Shown: positions 35,158 to 45,682 of the stretch, piece by piece
Position numbering within the stretch: position 1 is the first letter of the stretch
Layout of the letters: every line of letters starts with the position of its first letter
Assembly (NCBI GenBank): GCA_963556145.1
Contig: OY744465.1
Location: 1,550,001-1,614,000 of the forward strand
Reading direction: 5' to 3'
Source: Hygrocybe punicea
Taxonomy: Eukaryota; Basidiomycota; Agaricomycetes; Agaricales; Hygrophoraceae
DNA: 64,000 bases
Made by a program: the position numbers and the translations under genes
Notes under the pieces: generated by a model
What the model saw: only the letters and a program-made list of their open reading frames with translations
Databases searched by the model: none
What the model was told of the DNA's origin: nothing

Positions 35158-35404
35158 ACATTGGAATACTTGATGGCATTTTTCTCTATAATATATATAA
35201 GCAATCAAGCTGAATAGTCATGAAATCAACTGATTCTAGTTCCAGTCTTAAAGTTGTATTAGCTTCAATATCAGTGAAAATATATAAAGCAAGCCCAATA
35301 AAATGCTTACATGCTTTACATTGAGCGATGTAGGACATTGAGATGTAACCAACTTAAAAAGTGAGTCAAATAACAGCAAAATGGTTAAGAAAAGCCGATT
35401 TTTT

Positions 35405-35923
35405 TTAGGGATTCCCTAGGGACAACTTGAATAAAAATTCAGAGCTAACAAGCCAAATCAAAGGCTTTGAAGCTTTGAATTGAACATTAACAAAAAAATG
35501 GTAACAACTTGAATAGTGAGTGAGATATAAGCAAAATGATTGAGAAAAGCCGAGTTTTTTAGGGATTCCCTAGGGACTCCCTAGGGACAACTTGAATAAA
35601 AATCTAGACCTAACAAGCCAAATCAAAGGCTTTGAAGCTTTGAATTGAACTGTAACAACAAAATGGTAACAACTTGAATAGTGATTGAGATATAAGCAAA
35701 ATGGTTACAAAAAGCTGAGTTTTTTAGGGATTCCCTAGGGACTACTACAAATACTCCCTAGGGAGTAAAATTTAATGAAATTGGGATTTTCAGATGGAAT
35801 CCCCAGGGACTCCCTAGGTCATGTTGGATGAAATGTAAGTCCCTAGGGACTACTACAAATACTCCCTAGGGAGTAAAATTTGATGAAATTGGGATTTTCA
35901 GATGGAATCCCTAGGGACTCCCT
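35405..35923. repeat. subterminal TCCCTAGGGA palindromes and tandem duplications
   Basis: About eight copies of the palindromic core TCCCTAGGGA or its half (CCCTAGG) occur here. A 165-bp unit is tandemly repeated (GACAACTTGAATAAAAAT at 35421 and 35586), and a unit of about 98 bp is duplicated near 35750 and 35848. Similar palindromes lie just inside the left end (31421-31515). Such clusters are typical of transposase-binding subterminal repeats. Confidence 0.7.
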
Positions 35924-37033
35924 TAGTGTTGCCATAGTTCAGTTCCGAACCTAGCCGAACCCGGTTCAAACCCCAAACCGAACCCGAGGTTCAGTCTAAG
36001 TTCAGCCAAGTGCTGAACCGGACTGCGGGTTCAGTTCCGGGTTTCAAGGCCCGCCGGATTTCCTGAATGGCTCCAAACCGCGTCCAAACCGCAAACGCAG
36101 CTATTTTTACAGTATTTATTTCATTTGTTTTTCGTATTTCTTGACTTACTATTTCGTGTTAAATGGTATCATGTGACCGGCCATGACCGTGTAGCTTTCA
36201 CGCAACACAACATCAACACGCAACACAACATCAACACTCAACGCGAAGGTCAGTTTCAAGCTTTTCTTAACTTTACTAATGTCATTTGCGACAGGGAACT
36301 CGACCGCGACCACGTCGCAGCCACACCCATCTTGGCACAAGATGGATGCCAACGCCAACCCAATGCCAACGGACGCGCGACAGCTGCAACACCACCACCA
36401 CCACCACCACCACCACCACCACCAGTGGCGGCAACAGAAATGGGAACGGCTATGGCAACCAGGCAACGACGATGGCAATGGCCAGCAGCAGCAGTAACAG
36501 CAGAAGCAGCAGCACTGGCAGCAACGGCAGCAGCAACAGAAGCAGCAGCGCCGGCAGCAACGGATGCGCGACAGCTGCAACACCACCACCACCACCACCA
36601 GTGGCGGCAACAACAACGGCAACGACAACCACGACGGCCAGCAGCAGCAGCAGCAGCAGCAATGGCAATGGCAATGGCAGCAGCAGCAGCAATGGCCACG
36701 ACAGCAGCGGCAGCAGTGGCAGCAGCAACAGCGACGGCAGCAGGAGCAGCGCCGGCGGCAGCAACAATGCCAATGGCCGCAGCAACAGCAGCAATGCGAC
36801 AGCAGCTGCAGCAGCAGCAGCACCGGACGGCTCCCCCGCAGCCCAACTACCTCACGAAGTGTAGCGCTGTATCAATTGATATGTGCCTGCCATTCGCGAG
36901 GAGAACGGAGCTCATGGGGTGAGCCAACCTCGGTGAGACGGTTCAATCACATGGCCAAACCTGACCCGAAGTTCAGTTCGCGGTTTCGCCAAAAAGGCTC
37001 GGAACCGGACCAAACTGAACTTCGGCAACACTA
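35924..37033. mobile_element. 1.1-kb non-autonomous hAT element
   Basis: A perfect 8-bp duplication, GACTCCCT, lies at 35916-35923 and 37034-37041. Terminal repeats are TAGTGTTGCC(A/G)(T/A)AGTTCAGTT, 19 of 21 identical. The ends are GAACCGG/GTTCAG-rich, and the centre (36370-36830) is a CAC/CAG/GGC trinucleotide block. A start near 36183 with a donor GTCAGT-like site precedes the block, but no transposase is present. It is inserted in the subterminal repeats of the KDZ remnant, so it is younger than that insertion. Confidence 0.85.
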
Positions 37034-37099
37034 GACTCCCTAGGTCATGTTGGATGAAATGTAGTCCCTAGGGAGTGGGTAGGAACACGTGGTAGAGTG

Positions 37100-38084
37100 A
37101 AAAGTACTGGATTTTGATGGAGATCTCACGTTTTATGCTCCTTACAACAAGATGATGCCCACTTGCCAAGTAAAATTGTTGAAACTATGGGATGAATTAG
37201 GCATCCCTCACGATGAGCACAAACAAGAATGGGGTTCAACATTGATGATCATTGGTTTTCAAGTTGACCCTAATGCAATGACCATCACCATGCCACCAGA
37301 TGCCCATGCTGATCTCATTGATGCTATCTGAGATTTTGCGATCATGAAAAGACGCTGAATGCTTCGAGAATTTCAGAGGCTAGCTGGCTGGATCAATTGG
37401 TCACTCAATGTCTACCCTCTCTTAAGACCTGGGCTCTCAATGGTCTATTTCAAAATGACTGGGAAAACCTGTTCACTTGCCCTGATTTGGATTAACACAA
37501 CTATCGTTTGCAAACTATCCTGGGTTGCAGATCGTATTGAACAGTCATCCGGCGTATCAATTCTCGACTCCTCTGCTTGGAGTGCTGCCCAGGCAGACCT
37601 CACTTTTTATTCTGACACCTGTCCCACTGGTCTTGGTTTCTGGACCGGTCACCTTCTGATAGGTCGCATGCATCATATCACCTCCGACAATCCCCCCTTC
37701 ATTTTCTTTTTGGAAGCTTTTGCTGTACTCTCCGTTTTACACTACGTTGCTGACAATGTCCGCCCTTTGCCACGTCACATAGCGATTTTCTGTGACAACA
37801 CCAACACCATCGATATCTTCAACTCACTACGCGCAACCCCCAACTACAATCCTATCCTTTTGGATGCCGTCAACGTCCCTCTTGACTATGATTTCATGTT
37901 TCGTGTTTTCCATGTCCCTGGAGTTGAAAATACTGTTGCTGATGCGCTCTCATGCGGTAAGATTGACATTGCATTACAACATTCTCCCATGCTGAATATC
38001 ACCACCTTTGAACCCCCTCAAATCACTCTGGGGCTGCCAAAAAAAATGACCTCAACAACGACTTCAATCAGGCTACCCTCCTGA
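37100..38084 (+). pseudogene. DIRS reverse transcriptase end and RNase H
   Basis: RT sequence resumes with FDGDLTFYAPYNK and LLKLWDELGIPHDEHKQEWG. It is interrupted by TGA at 37329 and 37356; the second lies directly before MLREFQRLAGWINW, a typical DIRS RT/RNase H junction phrase. The RNase H-like part has DLTFYSDTCPTGLGFW, FFLEAFAVLSVLHYV and AIFCDNTNTIDIFNSLR, with acidic catalytic candidates in SDT, EAF and CDN, and it ends near PGVENTVADALS. A TGA at 38082-38084 separates it from the recombinase, with sense sequence continuing in frame. Confidence 0.8.
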
Positions 38085-39030
38085 CCTGCCCGGTCACTTG
38101 AGCGACTCCAGCATGAACGTGCTATCGCTATCGGTTGCTCAATTGAACCCAGTACTGCCGCCGCTTACACATCTGCCCTCAATTCATATGTCTCCTTCTG
38201 TAACATTCACAACCTGCCCTGCACACCTTGCCCTGACATGATCAGTTTTTATGTTGTTTTTATGTGTCATCACATCAAACCTCAATCAGTGGACAATTAC
38301 CTTTCAGGCATCTGTAACCAATTAGAACCTTATTTTCCGGACATCCGCTCGATCCGCCATCATCATCTCGTCACCAAAACCCTCGCTGGATGTAAAAAGA
38401 TGCATGCAGTTGGCACAATCCGTTGTCGACCTCTCTCATGAGATGACCTTATTAATATCATCTCAACTTGCCTCACTTCAGGCTCCCATGATGATCTAAC
38501 CTTTGCAACCATCGCCACCACCGCATTTCATGCACCCTTACAATTAGGGGAACTCACATGGCCCAATTCGCTCCCCCTTCAAGACTATCAAAAGGTTGTC
38601 CTCCATGACAGTGTGCTCATCCACCCAAATTGCTTCAAGTTTTTCCTCCCTGGACACAAGGCGGACTGCTTCTTTGAAGGAAACAGAGTACTCGTCCATG
38701 CAACCGTGACTCACGATAACCCTGTCAGCACATTTTGCCGTTACCTGTTTTCCCGAGACAAACTACATCCTTATCATCCGGAGTTGTGGCTCAAGACAAA
38801 TGGCAGCATCCCCACCTGATCTTGGTTCTTGCGCCATCTTCACAATTTCCTGCCGAACTCACTCATTGGTGGACAATCTTTTCGTTCCGGTGGTGCGACA
38901 AACCTCACGGCTTCCGGGGTACCCCCGCACCTCATTCAAGCAATTGGTTGTTGGAAGTCAGATGCTTGGCGGATTTATGTGAGGACACACCCAGCACTAC
39001 AGGCAGCATTACTCTTGGGACAGATTTGAC
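38085..39030 (+). pseudogene. DIRS tyrosine recombinase
   Basis: The N-terminal SAM-like core-binding part reads SLERLQHERAIAIGCSIEP and YTSALNSYVSFC. TGA at 38439 and 38817 interrupt the catalytic part. In motif I (FHAPLQLGELTW) the position normally held by catalytic Arg is Gln. In motif II (GGQSFRSGGATNL) the usual His is Gln, while the Arg remains. The nucleophile Tyr is in WRIYVRTHPAL near 38985. This enzyme would integrate the circular cDNA; with both stops and catalytic changes it is inactive. The stop is near 39027. Confidence 0.75.
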
Positions 39031-39267
39031 AAACTGGGCTTTACCATTTCCCTGCTCACTCGTCATGTCAGAGGGCCCAGAGTTTTTGTTACGCTTGCCC
39101 CCCCAAAAAGAAAAAAACCATACAACAACAAATAGCCTTTTATGGTTCTGCCCCATTCTTGCACTCAGTATTTTTCAACAAAATACATCTTTTGGGGACC
39201 TCGTCACTGTTTTCAGGATGAGGCTGCCCTTTTTTGGCTATTCATCTCGCTCTACGTCTCAACACGT

Positions 39268-39404
39268 TGCGGCAGATGCCGCGGGCATCCGGGAGTTCCC
39301 GAGATCTCCTATCTCAGTAGATCACCACGTGACTCAGTTGTTGTTGTTGTTCTTACACAATTCCACCTGCGTGTTCCTTTCGAGGTCCGGAGATCCTCTC
39401 TCCA
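39268..39404 (+). repeat. 5' LTR of Ty3 element 1
   Basis: Starts TGCGGCAGATGCCGCGGGCA and ends CTCTCTCCA. It differs from the right LTR at only a few positions (for example TTACACAATT versus TGACACGATT), so the insertion is fairly recent. A GGTGATCAGAG primer-site-like sequence follows. Confidence 0.85.
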
Positions 39405-39579
39405 ACGTGGTGATCAGAGTGGTATTCGACCCACAACGACTCTCAAGATTCCGAAACCAACCGGCAACACCCTTCATTGGGTTGAATCTATCAGAAGTGC
39501 AGAAGCCAAACGTAAAGCTCAACAGGATCGAGAACGAGACCTCCAGAACCATAGACGGAACATAACAAGGATTCCGGAA

Positions 39580-41013
39580 ATGACAAATCCCTCATTTGCG
39601 ACATCCACTGACAACGGTCCTCCAGTCACCACAACACAAACCGAACCAACGATGACGAAAGAACAACGTGCCTTCAGCCTAATAGGTGACGCGACGAAAG
39701 AAAATCCTCGACAATGGATAAAAGAAGTACAGGGCAAATTCACGAAAACCACGACAGACGCAGAGAAGGTAGCGCTATGTAGACAAAGGATGGAGGCAGA
39801 TGGCCCCGCAGAAGACTGGTTCAATGACCTGGAAGCCGTGGCAACAGCGACATTCACCACATTCAAAGCGGCCTTCGACAAGAAATGGCCCAAGCCCCCG
39901 AGAATCAAGGACTCGAGAGGGACGTTGATGGCAAGAGTGACGGAATGCAGACTAGACGAGAAGGACATTGGCAAGGAAACAGAATACGAAGGGAGGAAAG
40001 TATATGGACAGGTCAAATGGGCTCTCATGATCAAGAAACCGGCCGATGCAGTCCCAGACCTGACTGGTATCATGATCCAACAAACCGTCGACAACCTCCC
40101 ACGAATTCTCCGCGAGAAACTCCTATGAAGCTTCGACGATTGGCAAGACTTCGTAGACGCCATTGTCGCCATATCGCACCAAGAGATCAAATTTGCGCTG
40201 GAAACAGAAGACGAGCGACAGAGAACCCGTGAAGCTATGAGAAAGCTAGAGTCTCTCAGCCCCACGATGGAGAGATTCACGAAAACCAGCTTACATTCAC
40301 CAAGCACCCCACGAGTCAATTGGCGCAACACCCTGAGTCCACAAACCCCAACGCCAAACCACAACCAGTTACATATCCCACCCACTTACCAATGACGAGC
40401 ATCGCCAGATCTCTTTGCCACCGCCAGCCCAATGACGCCAAGCAACCTCTTTTACCAGCCGCGCCCGTACACCAACCAAGACACACCCAGTACCCCGATG
40501 CGCCACACAGGCTTTTCACAGGAACGAGCAGATAACCTACGCCGAAACTTACCCCAACAACATCCCCCAACGGAAGCTGGTAGATGAGCTTACACCCAGC
40601 AAGTGAAGGAATGGCACGAAAGGCACGCGGATCGACGGGCGAACTACACTTGCCCCTACCCGCTCACACTGGGGACGGCACCCGTAGGTTCGAGAGAATG
40701 CTTCAAATGTGGACTAGCACCAGGAATGGGAGAGTGATCCCACATAGCTAGAGAATGTACCAGCACTCCGATCCCATTGATGGAAGGAAATTGGCGCGCG
40801 GTTGCAGCGACAATTCTAGGGATGAAAGGTCTACAACAGAGAATCCCAATGGTCATGAACCCACCAATCATGCCAGTGCGACAACTCAACGCATACAATC
40901 AAGGATATACCACCACGACATACCCCCACCAACACAATCACTTCGAGAATACCAGCACATGGTCGCATTCACAACCCGACGATTTCTTTGAAGGGAGCTC
41001 GGGAAACGAATGA
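39580..41013 (+). pseudogene. gag of Ty3 element 1
   Basis: ATG 39580 (MTNPSFATSTDNGPPVTTTQ) leads into a capsid-like region (LIGDATKENPRQWIKEVQGK; DGPAEDWFNDLEAVATATF). The nucleocapsid zinc knuckle is CFKCGLAPGMGE-stop-SHIAREC near 40700-40755. Four in-frame TGA codons stand at 40126, 40393, 40585 and 40735, the last inside the knuckle, and all continue into sensible sequence in the same frame. The frame ends with TGA 41011-41013, overlapping the pol start by ATGA. Gag would form the particle; this copy cannot make it without readthrough. Confidence 0.85.
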
Positions 41014-44000
41014 GAGTCTCGCCAAAAGGAGGCGACGAGACTCTCACAAAGGAAGCCACCACGAGTAGTATAGAAGGAGATAACATGACGACTAACAAAG
41101 ATCCCAAAGAAATGGACAAATGCATGGGTATGGAAGTTACGTCGCCGCCGGTCACTGTGTACCTACCTGACCCTAACATGCCCATTTTACCGTACGCTGA
41201 GCCCATAAGCCACCGCATTATGAACATGGCAACACAAGATCACAAAGGAAGGACGAAACCCTTCATGCAAAGAATCCAGTTAGTAGGGAGTGGTATTATT
41301 CGAGTCACAGCACAAGTCGACGATGGAGCAATGGTGAATTGTATTTCAAAAGCTAAGTGGGACGCCTACAATGTCTGCCTACACCCACTATTACCATCGG
41401 ACACCATCATAGGTGTGGCAAATAACCAACGCATAAGATCGATAGGAAAATGGAGAGGCGTAGTCCGAGTAGGAGGCATGGAGGTCGAGAGCACATTTGA
41501 GATTTTCGAGTGCCTGGGAGCATTCGAAGTCATCCTAGGGAAACCATGGCTAAGAGCGGTGAAAGCCATTCACGAATATCGAACGGACACAATCCAAATC
41601 CCCTCAGCAGGAGGAACAGTAACCCTCGACAACGAAACGCAGCAGAAAACTGTAGTAAACACGCCAACAACCCAACCGCACCCGATACACCAACATCACG
41701 GCCCGAAACGGACACCTGTAACAGTCCAAAATCGCTGGCAGGCGCTAGCGGAAGATACTGCGGATACCGACAACGAAGAGGGGGAGGACAACGAACCGAT
41801 GGAACATGCACAGAGAGAGCGATCAGAGAAACGAGAACGCAGACAGAAGGAACAACAAACTAGTGGGAGAGAAACCCGACGACTCCGGAGAGTCCTACAA
41901 ATATCAGAAGAAACCTTGCTGAACGAGGCCATCACGGCAGCGGACAACGATCGAGACAGACCATATATCCCATTCGATGCAAACCCGATCCACCTAGAAG
42001 CTGCGGCCGACGACAAGCCACTTTCATACCAGAAATCCAACAAGAGGTCGTCGAGAGAAAGAAACAACAAACTAGAACATTGGGTAACGAAGATAGCGGA
42101 ACTAAAAACCATGATGGACGACGGCGAACGTGCGATCTTGTTAGAAACGGGGGAGACAGTCGAGGAGGTGCACGCACTGGGAGACGTCACGAACAAGGAG
42201 TTCAAGATAGACAGAGGTGAGAACAAAACCCAGAGGGTGACAGACCTGTTCAACGTGGAACGTATAAAGAAGATTCTGGAGAAGATATCCATCGGCCCCG
42301 ATCTGACACAGGAGCAAAAGATGACAGTCGAATCACTAGTCAAGGAATTTGCGGACATTTTTGCGTTAACGCTGAGTGAAGTCTTTTATGTAGATTGGTA
42401 CAAACATAATATTACAATAGACCCAGACGCGAAACTGCCAAAACGAATGGCACAATGCCCGATTACGGAACAACAGAAGACTTGGTTCTACAACATCTTA
42501 GACGAAATGGAAGCGTCGCATGTCATCCAAAAAGTACCCGGAGAATTCTTAAAGAACTTAGCGAGCACGAACCTGGCACCCAAAGAGGCGGGTAAGACAG
42601 GAATGACGAAGACAGAGGTCCTTCGGAAGGTTAACCACGAATGCATCAAGAATGGACTACCGCCATACTGGGAGGAAGTAGCAAATGCGGATATGGAAGA
42701 AGGCCGTACACTAGAAACCATCGATGACTCGACCCCACCCATACCGACGAAATGGTGGGTGTGCCACGCATTCACTGCCTTGAACAAGAAGACACAAGTA
42801 CCTCCGTTTCCGCAGGGTGACCTGAGAGCTAAACAGCAGTTTGCGGCGGGACATAGGTGGGGTTCCATAATTGACTTTGCAGCAGGATATTATGCAGTGC
42901 CAATCGCCGACGAAGCGGTACCCTACATAGGGTTTTACGTGGAAGGACATGGCTACTATGTCTACCTCCGAATGCCGTTTGGGCTCACAGGTGCGCCTGC
43001 GACTTTCTGTGAAATGGTGTCTATCGCACTCGAAGATATGATAGGCAGAGAGTTAGTGAACTGGATGGACGACATCTTTCTACCGGGAGACGATTTTGAT
43101 GTCAAAATAGGGAATCTAAGGAAGTTCTTCGCAAGGTGCCGTGATCGAAAGCTGTCCCTAGCCCCAGTGAAGTGCAAGTTCTTTTTCACAGAGTTATTCT
43201 TCACAGGTGCCATGATTGGGCCAGAGGGCGTCAAACCGAACTGGGACAAAGTAGCTGCGGTCGTTGACTGGCGGACACCCAAAGATGTCAAGGACCTACT
43301 GTCTTTCTTGGGCCTAGCTAACTATTTCCGGCGGCATATCAAGGACTATGCGAGGATAGCCATGCCCCTCACGGACCTGACTAGAGACATCCAAATCGAA
43401 GTGCCGAAAGCAGGCTGGAAGGCCAGGAAAGGGGCTTATAAGTGGGCACTAGAAAATACATCACTCGAAGGGAAATGGGGTGAGGTGCAACAGGAAGCCT
43501 TCCTCAAGATAAAGATCCTCCTCACCACGGAACCGATCCTACGACCACCCCAATACGATGGCCGACGGTTCAGGGTCACAACGGACGGATGCAAGGACGG
43601 TTTCGCGGGTTGGCTCCAACAAGAATTTGAACACAAGGACCAACACGGCAAGGCATACAAAGTGTGGCACCCAATCTCGTTTTGCTCAAAACGCACATCT
43701 GCGAGCAAAGCTAAGTATGAACCATTCCTCTTAGAGTTTGCAGCGCTGAAGTACTCCCTCGACGAGTTCGACCCTATGATATATGGATCACCCATAGAGA
43801 TCAAGACGGACTGCCAAGCCCTACGAGACCTATTGGTTAGAGACAAGTCGAGCTCACACCACAGCCGATGGGAAGAATCGGTACTCGCCCACCAGATCGT
43901 CGACATCCGGCACCGACCTGGCATTGGGAACCCGGTAGCGGACGCAATTAGCCGTAAATGGCGGAACAGAGCCATAGAACCTGGGGGCGGCTCCTCATGG

Positions 44001-45509
44001 ACAGTGCTACTGGGCTGGGGCGTCCGGCAAGGTGTCCAGGACGGTGTCATGCAAATCGCACTGAAATCTGTGGACCAGAACGACCTTATAACACGTTTTG
44101 CGGGCGACACCTTTTTTAGCCCGATAGTTCAACACCTGCTTGGCCTGAATTCAGGCGACACAATCCGAGAACGGAGGAGAATCGCCCACCGGGCAATGGG
44201 ATTCATGATAGAGGATGCAAAGTTATGGAGGGTTAGCACACGCGCCACCGACAGGGTACCAAGGACGGAGTGTATCCCGGCGGTGGAGGGCTTTGAGCTA
44301 GCCTTTGCAGAACACAGGGACCATGGCCATTTTGGCCACGAACACACGAAGCTACGCCTTCGCGACTCATATTTCTGGCCCGGAATGGACACTGATACGC
44401 GACGTGTAATTATAGAATGCCCACAATGCAAGAACTTTGGAGCGCTGCACCTCAACGCACTACTACAACCGATACGCCGATGCCAGCCATTTGATCTGAT
44501 AGCAGGAGACTACTTGTCCCTGCCAAAAGGGAAGGGCGGCTACAAGACGGTAGGACTCTACATTGACACATACTCCAACTTTGTGTGGGTCCAGAAGTTG
44601 AAGACAGCAGGCACAGGGAAATCGACGGTAGAGGGCTTGACAGCTATTTCAGACGGCTATGCTCCGAGCCAAATATTTATGGCTGATGGCGGCTCCCACT
44701 TCGTGAATAAGGATGTCAATGCTTACTGCGAGGAGAAAGGCATCAAGCGGATTACCACTCCGAGCTATGCGCCGTACGTCAATGGTCTCTGTGAAGGGGC
44801 TAACAAAATTCTACTCATGCGTTTGCAACGTTTATGTGCACCGGATATTGACGTTAACGAGACATCTGTCGAGGAGAACAAGACCCCATATAATTGGCCT
44901 GACCATCTGGATGAGGCAGTACGCGAGATGAACGACCGCATTCTTCCATCCCTGCGAGCATCACCTCGAGAGTTGCTCTTTGGGATGAGCTTCAAACACT
45001 TACACGAGACACTACGGGATGAGGGTGAACAGATGGATACAACAGTAGATGATGTCTCAACAAATTTCCGGCTCTCAGAAATCCTACGAGAGAATGCACA
45101 CTTACGTTCTTTAGTAGAAGCCGACCGACGTGCAGCAGCATTCAACGACAGAGTCCACCCAGTGACATATGGTATCGGCAATCTGGTACAAGTCTACAAC
45201 TCGAAGATGGACCAGACTTTTGAGACCGCTAACAAGATTGCCCCAAGATGGACCGGTCCCCGCATGGTGACAGGGAAGCTACTGAATTCTTACACTCTAT
45301 GCACATTGACTGGCTCAGAGTTACAGGGATCATATCATGCGCATCGACTAAAACGGTTTATCCCAAGACAAGGCTCAGACCTTGATCTTCTACGCGTCCC
45401 TGACGATGGCTCTCCCAACCCGGAGCCAGACAAAGAAGACGTACTCATAGAGGAGGCAGGCCGGAGGATGGCATCAGTGGTTGAAGACCCGGGAGGAGGG
45501 TGTTTGTAG
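41010..45509 (+). CDS. intact pol polyprotein of Ty3 element 1
   Basis: A 1499-residue open frame starts at ATG 41010, overlapping the gag stop (ATGA), which suggests termination-reinitiation rather than frameshifting. The aspartic protease site is AQVDDGAMVN (residues 103-107 VDDGA), with Asp where Ser or Thr is usual, and the flap end is VILGKPWL. RT has DFAAGYYAVPIADE, RMPFGLTGAPATFCEM and the YxDD box as WMDDIFLPG (about residue 686). RNase H has TTDGCKDGFAGWLQQ and IKTDCQALRDLL. Integrase has the H-C zinc region (EHRDHGHFGHEHTK; ECPQCKNF) and a catalytic triad in AGDYLSL, MADGGSHF and GLCEGANK. No internal stop is present, in contrast to gag. Confidence 0.95.
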   Translation: MRVSPKGGDETLTKEATTSSIEGDNMTTNKDPKEMDKCMGMEVTSPPVTVYLPDPNMPILPYAEPISHRIMNMATQDHKGRTKPFMQRIQLVGSGIIRVTAQVDDGAMVNCISKAKWDAYNVCLHPLLPSDTIIGVANNQRIRSIGKWRGVVRVGGMEVESTFEIFECLGAFEVILGKPWLRAVKAIHEYRTDTIQIPSAGGTVTLDNETQQKTVVNTPTTQPHPIHQHHGPKRTPVTVQNRWQALAEDTADTDNEEGEDNEPMEHAQRERSEKRERRQKEQQTSGRETRRLRRVLQISEETLLNEAITAADNDRDRPYIPFDANPIHLEAAADDKPLSYQKSNKRSSRERNNKLEHWVTKIAELKTMMDDGERAILLETGETVEEVHALGDVTNKEFKIDRGENKTQRVTDLFNVERIKKILEKISIGPDLTQEQKMTVESLVKEFADIFALTLSEVFYVDWYKHNITIDPDAKLPKRMAQCPITEQQKTWFYNILDEMEASHVIQKVPGEFLKNLASTNLAPKEAGKTGMTKTEVLRKVNHECIKNGLPPYWEEVANADMEEGRTLETIDDSTPPIPTKWWVCHAFTALNKKTQVPPFPQGDLRAKQQFAAGHRWGSIIDFAAGYYAVPIADEAVPYIGFYVEGHGYYVYLRMPFGLTGAPATFCEMVSIALEDMIGRELVNWMDDIFLPGDDFDVKIGNLRKFFARCRDRKLSLAPVKCKFFFTELFFTGAMIGPEGVKPNWDKVAAVVDWRTPKDVKDLLSFLGLANYFRRHIKDYARIAMPLTDLTRDIQIEVPKAGWKARKGAYKWALENTSLEGKWGEVQQEAFLKIKILLTTEPILRPPQYDGRRFRVTTDGCKDGFAGWLQQEFEHKDQHGKAYKVWHPISFCSKRTSASKAKYEPFLLEFAALKYSLDEFDPMIYGSPIEIKTDCQALRDLLVRDKSSSHHSRWEESVLAHQIVDIRHRPGIGNPVADAISRKWRNRAIEPGGGSSWTVLLGWGVRQGVQDGVMQIALKSVDQNDLITRFAGDTFFSPIVQHLLGLNSGDTIRERRRIAHRAMGFMIEDAKLWRVSTRATDRVPRTECIPAVEGFELAFAEHRDHGHFGHEHTKLRLRDSYFWPGMDTDTRRVIIECPQCKNFGALHLNALLQPIRRCQPFDLIAGDYLSLPKGKGGYKTVGLYIDTYSNFVWVQKLKTAGTGKSTVEGLTAISDGYAPSQIFMADGGSHFVNKDVNAYCEEKGIKRITTPSYAPYVNGLCEGANKILLMRLQRLCAPDIDVNETSVEENKTPYNWPDHLDEAVREMNDRILPSLRASPRELLFGMSFKHLHETLRDEGEQMDTTVDDVSTNFRLSEILRENAHLRSLVEADRRAAAFNDRVHPVTYGIGNLVQVYNSKMDQTFETANKIAPRWTGPRMVTGKLLNSYTLCTLTGSELQGSYHAHRLKRFIPRQGSDLDLLRVPDDGSPNPEPDKEDVLIEEAGRRMASVVEDPGGGCL

Positions 45510-45545
45510 GTGTGCGAGGACACACACCACTATAGGGGGGGCACC

Positions 45546-45682
45546 TGCGGCAGATGCCGCGGGCATCCGGGAGTTCCCGAGATCTCCTATCTCAGTAGAT
45601 CACCACGTGACTCAGTTGTTGTTGTTGTTCTGACACGATTCCACCTGCGTGTTCCTTTTGAGGTCCGGAGATCCTCTCTCCA
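45546..45682 (+). repeat. 3' LTR of Ty3 element 1
   Basis: 137 bp, preceded by TATAGGGGGGGCACC as polypurine tract. It is nearly identical to 39268-39404. Confidence 0.85.

Larger units (their letters stand above)
31393..37099. mobile_element. KDZ-type DNA transposon remnant inserted in RT
   Basis: The termini are inverted: CACTCTACCACATGTTCCTA on the left and CACTCTACCACGTGTTCCTA on the right (reverse complement). Palindromes TCCCTAGGGA cluster just inside both ends (31421-31515 and 35405-35923, plus 37040-37080). The only coding remnant is the KDZ transposase C-terminal region (34415-35157); the catalytic body is missing. Flanking DIRS sequence shows an imperfect repeat (GGATTTCGAGAGCTC versus GGATTTTGATGGAGATCTC) that may be a diverged target duplication. 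Two low-complexity modules and a hAT element lie within. Confidence 0.65.
39268..45682 (+). mobile_element. Ty3-type LTR retrotransposon 1
   Basis: 137-bp LTRs (TGCGG...CTCCA) flank gag and pol in the order protease, RT, RNase H, integrase, which is the Ty3 order. The target duplication appears to be ACGT (39264-39267 and 45683-45686); the boundary is ambiguous because ACGT also follows the left LTR. A purine-rich tract (AGGGGGGGC) precedes the right LTR. The insertion lies in the DIRS 3' region. The uninterrupted site, CAACACGTCAGACAACTG, is preserved in the derivative at about 49453-49470. Confidence 0.9.

Noticed and set aside
36149..36846. Minus-strand Cys/Trp/Val-rich frames
   Set aside because: Same artefact over the CAC/CAG block of the hAT element.
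39519..45181. Long minus-strand frames opposite Ty3 element 1
   Set aside because: Shadows of gag and pol; they follow the complementary codon bias and show no independent motif.
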